Source: DASQGA01 sp963722715 (GTDB lineage: Bacteria > Actinomycetota > Thermoleophilia > Gaiellales > Gaiellaceae). Taken from it: a stretch of 64,000 bases of DNA. The position numbers and the translations under genes are program-made. Position 1 is the first letter of the stretch. Every line of letters begins with the position of its first letter. This document shows, one piece after another, positions 8,657 through 16,647 of this stretch. Below the pieces are notes generated by a model. That model saw only the letters and a list, made by a program, of their open reading frames with translations. It was not told the DNA's origin and ran no database searches. The stretch is from contig CAVROA010000008.1 of the NCBI GenBank assembly GCA_963722715.1, positions 186,001 through 250,000 on the forward strand. The letters run 5' to 3'.

Positions 8657-9820
8657 ATGGAGCTCGGCGACCTCGCCGTCACAGTCGTCGTCCTCGGCGT
8701 ACTCGGCTTCATCGCGAGCCGCTTCGGGCTTTCCGCGATTCCGGCCTACCTGCTGGCGGGACTGCTCCTCGGGCCGAACGAGCCCGAGATCCTGAGCCTG
8801 ATCGAGCCGTCCGAGGTCACGAGCTTCGTGGCCGAGATCGGGATCGTCTTCCTGCTCTTCTTTCTCGGGCTCGAGTTCACGTTCGACCGCATTCTGAGAA
8901 GCGGTCGCCATGTCGTCACCGGCGGCATCGTCGATTTTGGCGTGAACGCAGGGCTCGGGCTCATCGTCGGGCTGGCCGCCTTCGGGCCGAGCTTCGGCGC
9001 GCTCATCCTGGCGGCGGCGATCTACGTCTCGTCGAGCGCGGTCACGGTCAAGGGGCTGATCGACTTTCGTCGTCTCGCCGACGACGAGACGGACCTGGTG
9101 CTCGCGATTCTGGTCTTCGAGGACCTGGCGATCGCGTTCGTCCTCGGCCTGGCCGGCGGCGGGGGAGGCGAGCTCGCGTCGACGCTCGTGGTCGTCCTGA
9201 AGGCGCTGCTGTTCGTCACCGCCTCGCTCGCGGCCTCCCGCTGGCTCGCCCGCCCCTTCGATCGGCTCCTCGACCGGCTGCCGCGCGAGTTCTTCCTCCT
9301 CGCGACCTTCGCGTTTCTGATCGGGATGGCCGCGCTCGCGGACGCGCTCGGCCTCTCCGAGGCGATCGGCGCCCTCATGGCCGGCGTCGTCCTCGCCGGC
9401 ACGGGCGCGCGCGCCGAGATCGAGGAGCGCTTCTTCAGCTTCCGAGATCTCTTCGGAGCCCTCTTCTTCTTCGTCTTCGGGCTCTCGATCGACGTGGGCG
9501 CCATCGGGAGCGTCTGGTGGGTCCTCGTTCTCGCGGTGGCGCTGACCGTCGTCGGGAAGGCAAGCGGCGGCTATGTCGCCGGCCTGGTCGGGGGCTTCAC
9601 GCGGCGCCAGAGCCTGAACGCCGGCCTCGCGCTCGTCGCGCACGGCGAGTTCACGATCGTGCTCGCGCAGCTCGCAGCCGCAAACCCACGCATCTCAGAG
9701 GGCGTCCAGGCGGACATCGTCGCCTTCGCCGGCCTGTACGTGCTTGCGACGGCCACGATCGGCATCGTCCTCATGAAGGAGTCGAAACGCCTGGGCGCTC
9801 TTATTCTTCCCGCCGCCTAG
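8657..9820 (+). CDS. Cation:proton antiporter, CPA2 family (KhtU-like)
   Basis: A 387-residue inner-membrane monovalent cation/H+ antiporter (KefB-type Na+/H+ exchanger fold). About eleven to twelve hydrophobic helices are visible, with family landmarks LLAGLLLGPNEPEI, EIGIVFLLFFLGLEFTFDRI, the FEDLAIAFVLGL segment carrying the conserved acidic ion-binding residues, and LSEAIGALMAGVVLAG. It ends soon after the membrane domain without a TrkA-N domain. The gene 15 nt downstream encodes a separate TrkA-C protein, as in KhtTU K+/H+ antiporters. The likely role is K+ or NH4+ efflux and pH homeostasis; cation specificity is inference. Confidence 0.83.
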   Translation: MELGDLAVTVVVLGVLGFIASRFGLSAIPAYLLAGLLLGPNEPEILSLIEPSEVTSFVAEIGIVFLLFFLGLEFTFDRILRSGRHVVTGGIVDFGVNAGLGLIVGLAAFGPSFGALILAAAIYVSSSAVTVKGLIDFRRLADDETDLVLAILVFEDLAIAFVLGLAGGGGGELASTLVVVLKALLFVTASLAASRWLARPFDRLLDRLPREFFLLATFAFLIGMAALADALGLSEAIGALMAGVVLAGTGARAEIEERFFSFRDLFGALFFFVFGLSIDVGAIGSVWWVLVLAVALTVVGKASGGYVAGLVGGFTRRQSLNAGLALVAHGEFTIVLAQLAAANPRISEGVQADIVAFAGLYVLATATIGIVLMKESKRLGALILPAA

Positions 9821-9835
9821 ACTGGACGGAGGCTC

Positions 9836-10333
9836 ATGAGCATCGACCTACGGGAGACACGCCTGCCTGGAGTCGGCGTCAAGTACGCCTTCCAAACCGG
9901 CGAGGGCGCACGCATCGCGGTCATCCTGCACACGGACGGGATCCGCGAGATCTATTTCTTCCGGCACGCAGGCGACGAGGAGCCGCGTGCCGTGATCCGA
10001 CTCGACGACGACGAGGCGCGCCAGCTGGGCGCCGTCCTGGGGGGCGCGTACGAGCGCCCGAAGATCGTCGAGGAACTCGAGATGGCGCTCGGCGAGCTCA
10101 CGATCGAGTGGATCCTGGTTCCCGAAGGGAGCCCGGCAATCGGGCGTTCGCTCGCGGAGTGCGGCTTCCGGCAGCGAACGGGCATCACGATCATCGCGAT
10201 CCTGCGCGAGCCGGAGCCGGTCAGCGGTGCCCAGCCGGACGATGTGATCCAGGCGGGCGACACGCTGGTCACGGTGGGGAAGCTCGGCCAGTATTCGGCC
10301 TTCCGGAAGCTCCTGGCCGAAGGTCCGATCTAG
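9836..10333 (+). CDS. TrkA-C domain regulatory protein (KhtT-like)
   Basis: A 165-residue cytoplasmic regulator of the adjacent antiporter. The C-terminal TrkA-C (RCK-C) domain is clear: IEWILVPEGSPAIGRSLAEC, then TGITIIAILREPEP and DDVIQAGDTLVTVGK, ending in a short tail. The N-terminal part (FRHAGDEEPRAVIRLDDDEA) resembles the KhtT N-terminal domain. GGAGG lies just before the ATG and the gene follows the antiporter by 15 nt. KhtT proteins gate KhtU in response to nucleotides and pH; assignment rests on domain content and pairing. The last four bases overlap the convergent zinc-ribbon gene. Confidence 0.8.
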   Translation: MSIDLRETRLPGVGVKYAFQTGEGARIAVILHTDGIREIYFFRHAGDEEPRAVIRLDDDEARQLGAVLGGAYERPKIVEELEMALGELTIEWILVPEGSPAIGRSLAECGFRQRTGITIIAILREPEPVSGAQPDDVIQAGDTLVTVGKLGQYSAFRKLLAEGPI

Positions 10334-10518
10334 GCGCCCGGGCCAGCCGGCGGCCGTGGCCGGCGGACGAGCTCGCCGCCGCAGTTCGGGCAGACGGCGT
10401 CCATCGAAGCCGTGCACGCGCCGCAGAAGGTGCACTCGAAGGTGCAAATGTACGCCTCTCCGGACGCGGCGAGCGCCTGGCCGCAGCGCTCGCAGGCTGC
10501 TCGCATCTCGAGTGTCAC
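10330..10518 (-). CDS. DUF1272-type zinc-ribbon protein, 62 aa
   Basis: A very small protein with regularly spaced cysteines: ERCGQ, then ICTFECTFCGACTASM and CPNCGGELVRRP. This is the typical DUF1272 layout of two CxxC pairs and extra cysteines, expected to bind zinc; function is unknown. GTG at 10518 has GAGGAG about 9 nt upstream. It follows the GcvT-like gene by 5 nt on the same strand, so it is probably co-transcribed, and it converges with the TrkA-C gene. Confidence 0.72.
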   Translation of the reverse strand: MTLEMRAACERCGQALAASGEAYICTFECTFCGACTASMDAVCPNCGGELVRRPRPPAGPGA

Positions 10519-10523
10519 TCGTA

Positions 10524-11624
10524 CTAGCTCCTCGGCCGCTTCTTCTCCGGGTCGTAGATCGGCAACGTCTCGACCGTCGCCCGAACCGTTCCCTCGCCGA
10601 GCGCCACATCCACGGTCTCCCCCTCCGTGGCCGTGTGAGCGTCGAGGACCGCCATGCCGATCACCTTTCCGAGCGTCGGGCTCTCGCACGGGCTCGTGAG
10701 GGTGCCGGCGGGCTGGTTCTCCTTCATCACCTCGGCGCCGTACTCGGGCACCTCGCCGCCGTCCAGGACGACGGTCTTCAGGCGCTTCGGTGGGCTCTTG
10801 GCCGTCTCCTGAAGCGCTGCTTTGCCGCAAAAGTCCCCCTTGTCGAGGACGATCACCTTGTCGAGCGACATGTCGTACGGGTCCGTCTCGTGCTGGAAGT
10901 AGTCGTACCCGATGAAGATGAGCCCCGACTCGATGCGGATCGTCTCGACTGCGGCGAGGCCATAGGGCTGCGCGCCGGCTCCGGTGACGGCGTTCCAGAG
11001 CTGCTCGGCGCCATCCGGGCGGCAGAAGATCTCGTACCCGAGCTCCCCCGAGTACCCGGTGCGCGAGACCCAGCACGGGACGCCGCCGACCTGAATCTCG
11101 TCAGGCCAGAAGCGGAAGTAGCGAAGGGACTGGACGTCGCCGTCGCAGAGGGAGGCAAGCGTGTCGCGGGACTGGGGCCCCTGCAGCTGGAGATGCGGGA
11201 GCTCCTCCGTGATCGCGTCGATCTGCACGTCGAGATCGCCCACGACCTGCTGAAAGTGGTCGAGGTCGGAGTCGAGGGCCGTGATCACCCACGCGTGGTC
11301 GTCGGCGAACTTGAAGACGGTCCCGTCGCCGACCATCTTCCCGTTCTCGTCGCAAAAAGGGCCGTAGCGGACCTGCCCGACCTCGAGCCCGAGCATGTCG
11401 TTCGTGAAGATGCGATCGGCCGCCGCGAGGGCTTCGGCCCCGCGGAAGTCCCACTTCCGCAGAGGCGACTCGTCCCAGACGCCGACCCGCTCCCGGATCG
11501 CCTTGTGCTCGGCCACCGGATCGCCGAAGTGGTTCGGCCAGCACCAGCCCTCCCACTCCATGAAGTCGGCTCCAAGCTTTCTCTGTGCCTCGTCGAAGGC
11601 GGTCTTGATGACGCTGTCGCTCAT
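10524..11624 (-). CDS. Aminomethyltransferase family protein (GcvT-like, folate-binding)
   Basis: A 366-residue protein of the GcvT/YgfZ fold, which takes one-carbon units from N-methyl or aminomethyl donors to tetrahydrofolate. Landmarks are WDESPLRKWDFRGAEALAAADRIFTND, LQLQGPQSRDTLASL, the folate-site segment SRTGYSGELGYEIFCRPDGAEQLWNAV and a C-terminal barrel (TLTSPCESPTLGKVIGMAVLD). There is no glycine-cleavage gcvH or gcvP nearby, so a stand-alone demethylase-type role is more likely than classical GcvT. An IclR regulator lies upstream and a divergent FAD amine oxidoreductase beyond it. Together they could form a split dimethylglycine/sarcosine dehydrogenase; that is inference. Confidence 0.78.
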   Translation of the reverse strand: MSDSVIKTAFDEAQRKLGADFMEWEGWCWPNHFGDPVAEHKAIRERVGVWDESPLRKWDFRGAEALAAADRIFTNDMLGLEVGQVRYGPFCDENGKMVGDGTVFKFADDHAWVITALDSDLDHFQQVVGDLDVQIDAITEELPHLQLQGPQSRDTLASLCDGDVQSLRYFRFWPDEIQVGGVPCWVSRTGYSGELGYEIFCRPDGAEQLWNAVTGAGAQPYGLAAVETIRIESGLIFIGYDYFQHETDPYDMSLDKVIVLDKGDFCGKAALQETAKSPPKRLKTVVLDGGEVPEYGAEVMKENQPAGTLTSPCESPTLGKVIGMAVLDAHTATEGETVDVALGEGTVRATVETLPIYDPEKKRPRS

Positions 11625-11633
11625 TCGGCCTCC

Positions 11634-12434
11634 TCAACCATCCGGTTCCTTCGGTGACTGCGGGTATGTATCAGGTGGCGTGCCGCCGAGGCCAGCTGTG
11701 ATCGCCGCGGCGTGCTCCACGAGCCCCGGAACGGCCCGGCGCATCGCAGGTCGGCCGAACCGTGGCGCGGGGCCCTGGAGACCAAGGATTCCGGTGAGCT
11801 CGGCGTGCGCTCCCCAGACCGGAGCGGCGATGGCGTTCAACTCCGGCTCGCGCTCGCCGGCCGCCTCGGCGAAGCCCTGGGAGCGGATCCCCTCCAGCTC
11901 GGCGGCGAGCGTTCGCCGGTCCGTGATCGTCCGGTCTGTATAGGCCTCGAGCTTCGCGGGCGGGTCGCCCTCAGCGAATGCAAGCACGATCTTGCCGGCG
12001 GCCGTCGCGTGGCCGATGCTCGGGCGACCGAGCCGCGCGACGCTCTGCACGACCGACGAGCTCTGGACGAAGTCGACCGTCACGGCATGCCCTTCGCCCG
12101 GCGCCGACAAGGTCACCGTCTCGCCCGTCTCCTCGGCAAGCGCCCGGAGGTGGGGGTGCGCGATCTCACGCAAGTCGAGGCGCGCCAGGACCGCGTTGCC
12201 AAGCTCGAGGAGACGCAAGCCCAGCCGGTACCGCCCGCTCTCGGCCACGTGCTCGACGTAGCCGGCGTGCGCGAGCGTGGCGAGAAGGCGGGACACGGTG
12301 CTGGCGTTGATCCCGGTCAGCCGGGCGACCTCGTTCGTCCCCAGCTCCCGCCCGGCGGCGAGGACGTCGAGAACCGCGAGCCCCCGCTCGACGGCAGCGA
12401 TGTGGCGAGCGGCTGGATGTCCGGTTCTGCTCAT
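11634..12434 (-). CDS. IclR-family transcriptional regulator
   Basis: A 266-residue DNA-binding regulator. The N-terminal winged helix-turn-helix is at about residues 10-70 (VERGLAVLDVLAAGRELGTN, INASTVSRLLATLAHAGYVEH), followed by the IclR effector-binding domain (LRALAEETGETVTLSAPGEG, HATAAGKIVLAFAEG, and a late AIAAPVWGAHAELTGILGLQGP). ATG at 12434 is preferred because the family N-terminus begins shortly before the first helix; an upstream in-frame start at 12482 would overlap the divergent gene's control region. It separates the GcvT-like gene from the divergent FAD oxidoreductase and most likely controls both. Confidence 0.88.
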   Translation of the reverse strand: MSRTGHPAARHIAAVERGLAVLDVLAAGRELGTNEVARLTGINASTVSRLLATLAHAGYVEHVAESGRYRLGLRLLELGNAVLARLDLREIAHPHLRALAEETGETVTLSAPGEGHAVTVDFVQSSSVVQSVARLGRPSIGHATAAGKIVLAFAEGDPPAKLEAYTDRTITDRRTLAAELEGIRSQGFAEAAGEREPELNAIAAPVWGAHAELTGILGLQGPAPRFGRPAMRRAVPGLVEHAAAITAGLGGTPPDTYPQSPKEPDG

Positions 12435-12450
12435 GGTAGATTCCGACTTG

Positions 12451-12483
12451 CCATTATGGACACACCATTGCCGAGGAGGCAAT
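12451..12483 (+). promoter_or_regulatory. Operator/RBS dyads between IclR and FAD oxidoreductase genes
   Basis: Two inverted repeats fill the 51-bp spacer. CCAT-T-ATGG is at 12451-12459. ATTGCC (12467-12472) and GGCAAT (12478-12483) flank GAGGA. The second places the Shine-Dalgarno sequence of the downstream gene partly in the loop and partly in the stem, so it could be an operator half-site pair or an RNA hairpin masking the ribosome-binding site. Confidence 0.4.
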
Positions 12484-12485
12484 AG

Positions 12486-13802
12486 ATGTCGCTGCCGGGC
12501 TCTTCACCATACGTCGTCGTCGGGGCCGGGATCCACGGCCTTTCGACCGCCTATCACCTGGCGTGCGAGCTCCGAGCCCGCGGGCTCGGCTCGGGTCGGG
12601 ACATCGTCGTCCTCGACAAGACCGGGCCCGGCGCGGGGGCGTCCGGGATCGCCTGCGGCGTCGTCCGCAACAACTATTTCCAGCCTGCGATGAGCGAGCT
12701 CATGCAGGCGTGCGTCGAGGTGTGGGAGTCCGATCCGGAGGCGTACGCCTACCAGCCGGTCGGGTACATCGCCCTCGGCCCCGAGGTGCAGGAATCGGAT
12801 CTCGCGGCAACGTTCGAGCGGCAGGAGCGGATCGGCTACCGGTCCGAGCTTCTGACCGGCGAGGCCGAGGTCGACGCCCATATGAAGTCGCTCTTCCCGG
12901 ACTGGCGCGCCCGCGGCGTGACCGTCTGCCTCCACGAGCACCAGGGCGGCTTTGCGTTCAACAAGGACTCCGTCATGGGGCTCGCCGGCAAGTGCGAGTC
13001 GGAGGGAGTCAGCATCCTCTCGGGCGTCGAGGTGACGGGCCTCGAAAGCGCCTCGGACGAGTCCGTGAGCGCCGTCGAGACGAGCCAGGGGCGGATCGAA
13101 GTCGGCGAGCAGCTCGTCATCGCACCCGGCCCCTGGGCAAAGCAGTTCTGGGCCATGCTCGGGCTACCGGACCGGATCGACGTGCGGACGCCCGCCGGCG
13201 ACGTCGCTCGTGACCAGCCGATGTGGACCTACTGGAACCTCCAGGAAGGTGAGATCACTGTCGACCCGTTGCTGTTCGCGACCGCCGACGGCGGACCTCC
13301 GCCCGTCATCCACCTGGACACGGATGCCCCGCTCTCGACCGACGAGGGCGAGCTCGTCACCGACGAGCTCTGGGGCATCTATTTCAAGCGCGACCGGCAC
13401 GGGGTCCAGGGAGGCGCCTCCCCGCTCGTCGTCGAGGAGGACGTCCAGCTCGATCCGTACCCGGCGACGACCGACGTCGATCCGGCGTTTCCGGACATGT
13501 GGTGCGCGGCGCTCTCCCACGCGATGAGCCGCTTCGAAGGGATGCGCCCCCTCTACAAGCAGGCCAGGTCAGGAGGTGTCGGCGCATTCACCGTCGACAA
13601 TTTCCCCGTGTTCGACTACATGCGGCCGAACGTCTACACGATCCTCGACTCGAATCACGGCTACAAGATGATCGGTGTCGGGCGCGAAGTCTCCAAGGTG
13701 CTCGTCGGCGAACACTCGAGCCTGCTCTATCCGTTCCGCTACGAGCGCTTCGCAACGGGCGACCTGCACCCGGTCTCCCACTCGCCTTACCCCTGGTCGT
13801 AG
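12486..13802 (+). CDS. FAD-dependent amine oxidoreductase (DAO family, sarcosine oxidase beta-like)
   Basis: A 438-residue flavoprotein expected to oxidise an N-methylated or secondary amine. The dinucleotide motif YVVVGAGIHGLSTAYHLA is at the N-terminus, followed by DKTGPGAGASGIACGVVRNNY, where covalent or tight flavin contacts occur in relatives, a mid-domain LVIAPGPWAKQFW, and the C-terminal Gly-rich ILDSNHGYKMIGVGREVSK. It shares architecture with the beta subunit at 22027-23241 but is clearly a different paralogue. It is divergent from IclR and GcvT-like genes, and the pair could couple demethylation to folate. Substrate candidates are dimethylglycine, sarcosine or another methylated amino acid. 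Confidence 0.82.
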   Translation: MSLPGSSPYVVVGAGIHGLSTAYHLACELRARGLGSGRDIVVLDKTGPGAGASGIACGVVRNNYFQPAMSELMQACVEVWESDPEAYAYQPVGYIALGPEVQESDLAATFERQERIGYRSELLTGEAEVDAHMKSLFPDWRARGVTVCLHEHQGGFAFNKDSVMGLAGKCESEGVSILSGVEVTGLESASDESVSAVETSQGRIEVGEQLVIAPGPWAKQFWAMLGLPDRIDVRTPAGDVARDQPMWTYWNLQEGEITVDPLLFATADGGPPPVIHLDTDAPLSTDEGELVTDELWGIYFKRDRHGVQGGASPLVVEEDVQLDPYPATTDVDPAFPDMWCAALSHAMSRFEGMRPLYKQARSGGVGAFTVDNFPVFDYMRPNVYTILDSNHGYKMIGVGREVSKVLVGEHSSLLYPFRYERFATGDLHPVSHSPYPWS

Positions 13803-13850
13803 GGAGACGGGCTCCCGGCGCGTCCCGTGCGAGCGGATTAGGTTAAGAGC

Positions 13851-14066
13851 GTGCTGCTCTTTCTCTTCTCCGGTCCGCCGCCGCTCGTCCTCCTGCTCTC
13901 GCTCGCTCTCGCCCTCTACCTGACCGCGATCGAGCTCCGCGAGCAGGAGTGGCACTGGAAATGGTGGGGTTGGTGGCTCAGCTTCGTCTTCCTGACGCAC
14001 TTCGTCGGCTACCTGGCTCTCCGGGGGTACGTTGCCTTCCGCCGCTGGCATACCGCGCGGGCTTAG
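13851..14066 (+). CDS. Small membrane protein, 71 aa
   Basis: A hydrophobic protein with two predicted membrane segments (residues about 1-25, LFLFSGPPPLVLLLSLALAL, and about 40-62, WWLSFVFLTHFVGYLALRGY) joined by a tryptophan-rich loop EWHWKWWGWW. The GTG start has no strong ribosome-binding site. No family is recognised. The end overlaps the possible start of the next small gene. Confidence 0.5.
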   Translation: MLLFLFSGPPPLVLLLSLALALYLTAIELREQEWHWKWWGWWLSFVFLTHFVGYLALRGYVAFRRWHTARA

Positions 14067-14376
14067 CGACCGCCCGCTCGGAAAGGCATTGCTGGTGGTG
14101 GCGGTGCTCCTGGCAGCGTTTCTCGTCTCGAAGAGCTGTGGTTCTTCGGAGAACGCGGTCAGCCAGGAGCGCGCGAAGGAGATCGCGCGGGCGGCGGTCG
14201 ACTTCGAGCCGGATCGCGTTGGGATCCGTTACTTGAAGCGTGGCTTCCAATCTCGTGGCTACTGGGCAGTATCGCTTTCGCGCGTAAACGGGGCCGGCGA
14301 GCTCGTGCAGACGACCGTCGTCGTCGTCGACGGACAAACCGGGCGGATCGAGGAGATCCGCAAGGGAAGCGGCTAG
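14032..14376 (+). CDS. Small exported or membrane-anchored protein, start uncertain
   Basis: The hydrophobic N-terminal stretch LLVVAVLLAAFLVSKSCGSS looks like a signal or lipoprotein sequence ending at a cysteine, followed by a soluble domain of about 70 residues (AREIARAA-like helix, then QTTVVVVDGQTGRIEEI), reminiscent of a PepSY-type repeat. The longest frame starts at TTG 14032, but GTG at 14095 with GAAAGG upstream (14081-14086) would give a cleaner exported precursor. Function is unknown. Confidence 0.5.
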   Translation: MPSAAGIPRGLSDRPLGKALLVVAVLLAAFLVSKSCGSSENAVSQERAKEIARAAVDFEPDRVGIRYLKRGFQSRGYWAVSLSRVNGAGELVQTTVVVVDGQTGRIEEIRKGSG

Positions 14377-14416
14377 CCAACGCGCTGGTCGAACGCGGTC
14401 GGCCCGTCCGCCGGGG

Positions 14417-14479
14417 AGGTGCGAATCCCGACGTCGAAGCAAGAAAAACTCGCACCTACCAGGGCATCCGACGGATGTC
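14417..14479 (+). repeat. Inverted repeats in the amt leader
   Basis: Perfect 8-bp arms AGGTGCGA (14417-14424) and TCGCACCT (14450-14457) enclose an A-rich loop. They are followed at once by a second hairpin GGCATCC...GGATGTCC with one bulged base. The pair could be a terminator for the preceding small gene or a structured leader for amt. Confidence 0.35.
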
Positions 14480-14543
14480 CTACGTTTTCGCGCATCTCGG
14501 TGTTAGCATCGCTTATCTTCGTGCGGCCTAGGAGGACTTGCTG

Positions 14544-16019
14544 ATGGTTTCGTCGGTGCTCGCTTCCCTGTTCGGGCAGGCCACGGTGGACGATCTCGAT
14601 GTGAGGGTGACGCTCGACTCGCAGATCCTGACCGAGCAGTTCTACTTCTTCACGGTCGTGATCATGTGGCTCATCCACGTGGGCTTCATGGCGTATGAGG
14701 CCGGGGTCGCACGACGCAAGAACATCATGTCGACGGCGATGAAGAACATCCTCACGATCGCCGTCGTGACGCCGAGCTTCTACTACTTCGGCTGGTACAT
14801 CTACGGCTGCTTCGAGCCCGGCGGGCCCGCTCAAGGGCATGCAGGGCCGTCTGAGTTCCCGGGCTTCTGCGGGGCTACAGCGCCGTGGTCGGCCGCGATG
14901 GGGCCGAACCTGCAAGATCACGTCAGCGCGGTCTTCTTCCTCGCGTTCCTCCTCTTCTCCTGGACGACGGGCTCGATCATGTCAGGGGCCCTGATCGAGC
15001 GGATCCGGCTCTCCGCCTACCTCCTGCTGACGGTTCTTCTCGGCTCGGCCGTCTGGATCATGGACGCCGCCTGGGGCTGGAGCTCCGGCGGCTGGCTCGT
15101 CACGAACTACGGCTTCCACGACGCGATCGCGTCCGGAGTCGTACACGGGGTGGCCGGCGCATTCGCGCTCGGAGTGCTACTGAATCTCGGACCGCGGATC
15201 GGAAAGTACGACATGCGCGGGCGCGCGCGAGCATTCAGACCGCACAACACGCACATGACCCTGATGGGGCTGATGCTGATCTTTACCGGCTTCTATGGCT
15301 TCTACGCGGCCTGCCTCGTGATCCAGTCCACGATCTTCCCGGGCTGGCTCAACATCTATCTCTCGCCCACGACCCTCGGCGCGATCGCGTTCGCGATCAC
15401 GATCGGGTTCGCCGGCGGGTTCACCGGCGGCTGGTTTGCCAGCAAGGGAGACCCGTTCTGGACGCTGTCCGGCGGTCTCGCCGGGGTGATCGCGGTCTCG
15501 GCGGGCGCCGACGTCTACCACCCGTCTCTGGTCTATCTACTGTCGATCTCCGGCGGCATGCTCGCCGTCTATGTCGGCGGGTACATCGAAAAGAACTTGC
15601 GGATCGACGACGCTGTCGGCGCGGTCGCAGTCCACGGCTTTTGCGGCTTCTATGGAGTTTTCCTGGTCGGAATCTTTGCGGGCGGCTACCCGACCGGGGT
15701 CAATGAAATCGAGTCGTCGTTCGGCGGGCAGCTCGTGGGAATAATGGCCTTCCTCCCGCTCGCCTTCCTCCCGGGCTACCTCGCCAGCTGGGTGCTGAAG
15801 AAGCTGAACTTGCTACGCGTGCCGCCGGAGGTCGAGCTCGAAGGCCTCGACATGGCTGAGTTCCAGCAGGACTTCTTCCCGGAGTTCGAGCGCGTCCCCG
15901 AGACGATCGTCCTGCCGGACGGCCAGGAGGTCGAGGCGGCCCCCGTCCTGCTCGAAGCCTTCGGGCAGATCAACAGAGACGGCTCACACGCGGGCGCTCC
16001 ACCACGGGTGGGGGTGTAG
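14544..16019 (+). CDS. amt: Ammonium transporter, Amt/MEP family
   Basis: A 491-residue inner-membrane ammonium (and typically methylammonium) channel. The conserved Asp and first pore His appear in DAIASGVVHGVAGAFALG, and the second pore His in GAVAVHGFCGFYG. RPHNTHMTLMGLMLIFTGFY matches the family PHN region. About eleven helices are present, then a roughly 80-residue cytosolic tail. ATG at 14544 has GGAGGA 7 nt upstream. No glnK/PII gene follows; four very small proteins do instead. It is more divergent than textbook AmtB but the signature residues are kept. Uptake of ammonium or methylammonium would fit the methylamine island 3 kb away; that is inference. Confidence 0.85.
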   Translation: MVSSVLASLFGQATVDDLDVRVTLDSQILTEQFYFFTVVIMWLIHVGFMAYEAGVARRKNIMSTAMKNILTIAVVTPSFYYFGWYIYGCFEPGGPAQGHAGPSEFPGFCGATAPWSAAMGPNLQDHVSAVFFLAFLLFSWTTGSIMSGALIERIRLSAYLLLTVLLGSAVWIMDAAWGWSSGGWLVTNYGFHDAIASGVVHGVAGAFALGVLLNLGPRIGKYDMRGRARAFRPHNTHMTLMGLMLIFTGFYGFYAACLVIQSTIFPGWLNIYLSPTTLGAIAFAITIGFAGGFTGGWFASKGDPFWTLSGGLAGVIAVSAGADVYHPSLVYLLSISGGMLAVYVGGYIEKNLRIDDAVGAVAVHGFCGFYGVFLVGIFAGGYPTGVNEIESSFGGQLVGIMAFLPLAFLPGYLASWVLKKLNLLRVPPEVELEGLDMAEFQQDFFPEFERVPETIVLPDGQEVEAAPVLLEAFGQINRDGSHAGAPPRVGV

Positions 16020-16022
16020 GCG

Positions 16023-16097
16023 ATGGCCACGCTCCTCTTCTCACTCGTGTTCATGGTGCTCGTCGTTCGGAACCCTGGGCGGCTGGGCGGTGCGTGA
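16023..16097 (+). CDS. Possible 24-aa hydrophobic peptide after amt
   Basis: It starts 3 nt after the amt stop and reads MATLLFSLVFMVLVVRNPGR plus a four-residue tail. GGGGGTG lies about 8 nt upstream. A single short membrane helix is the only visible feature. It could be a small partner of the transporter or chance. Confidence 0.3.
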   Translation: MATLLFSLVFMVLVVRNPGRLGGA

Positions 16098-16152
16098 GCA
16101 GCGTCGCCGCGCGGCCGATGGCCGAACAGATTGCCAAGGAAAGGCGGATCCC

Positions 16153-16398
16153 GTGATTGACAGCTTTCCGTTCGACAAATGGGGCGAGGACATCGCCGCC
16201 TTCTGGACGTTCGGACCCGAGAACTCGACCGGGACCTACATCATGACCGTGCTCGGCGTCATCGCGATGATCGTCTCGCTGTACGCCTGGGTGATGCTCG
16301 AGAAGCGAAAGCTCGAGGCACAGGCGGCAGCTGCTCCGGGCCGCCGGCGGGTTGCCGACCCCGGCCGGTCCGGCTGCCGCGTTCGGGCGCGAGCGTGA
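16153..16398 (+). CDS. Small bitopic membrane protein, 81 aa, in amt operon
   Basis: GTG at 16153 is preceded by AAGGAAAGG (16139-16147 region). The N-terminal 28 residues are soluble and aromatic (DSFPFDKWGEDIAAFWTFGP), then one membrane helix (TYIMTVLGVIAMIVSLYAWV) and a basic C-terminal tail that becomes Ala/Arg/Pro-rich. No family is recognised. Its place directly after amt and before two more tiny genes suggests an accessory subunit. Confidence 0.5.
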   Translation: MIDSFPFDKWGEDIAAFWTFGPENSTGTYIMTVLGVIAMIVSLYAWVMLEKRKLEAQAAAAPGRRRVADPGRSGCRVRARA

Positions 16399-16448
16399 GC
16401 CCCTGGCCGGTCCTTCAATCGATCCTGGCGATTAGGAAAGGAGTGGCG

Positions 16449-16622
16449 ATGGCTGACTCGAGACCAACGATCCGCGAGCGGCAGATCGAGTTTCCACCGG
16501 AACAGTCCCACGACCCCCGGGTCGTCCCGTTCATGCTCGGCCTCTCGATCCTCTGCATCGTGATCGTGGTGATCCTGACTGCTGCCGATATTGACGGTCC
16601 GTTCATCGGCCCGTGGGGCTAA
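16449..16622 (+). CDS. Small bitopic membrane protein, 57 aa, in amt operon
   Basis: ATG at 16449 has AAAGGAG 6 nt upstream, a strong ribosome-binding site for so small a gene. A soluble N-terminus (RERQIEFPPEQSHDPRVVP) leads into one helix (FMLGLSILCIVIVVILTAAD) and a short outside tail DGPFIGPWG. The family is unknown. It is the third tiny gene after amt. Confidence 0.5.
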   Translation: MADSRPTIRERQIEFPPEQSHDPRVVPFMLGLSILCIVIVVILTAADIDGPFIGPWG

Positions 16623-16647
16623 ACCAACGACGTAGGAGTAACGACTC

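Noticed and set aside
14411..14460. tRNA T-arm-like sequence GGTGCGAATCCC
   Set aside because: The loop lacks the TTC core and no cloverleaf can be drawn around it; an 8-bp dyad explains the pairing better.
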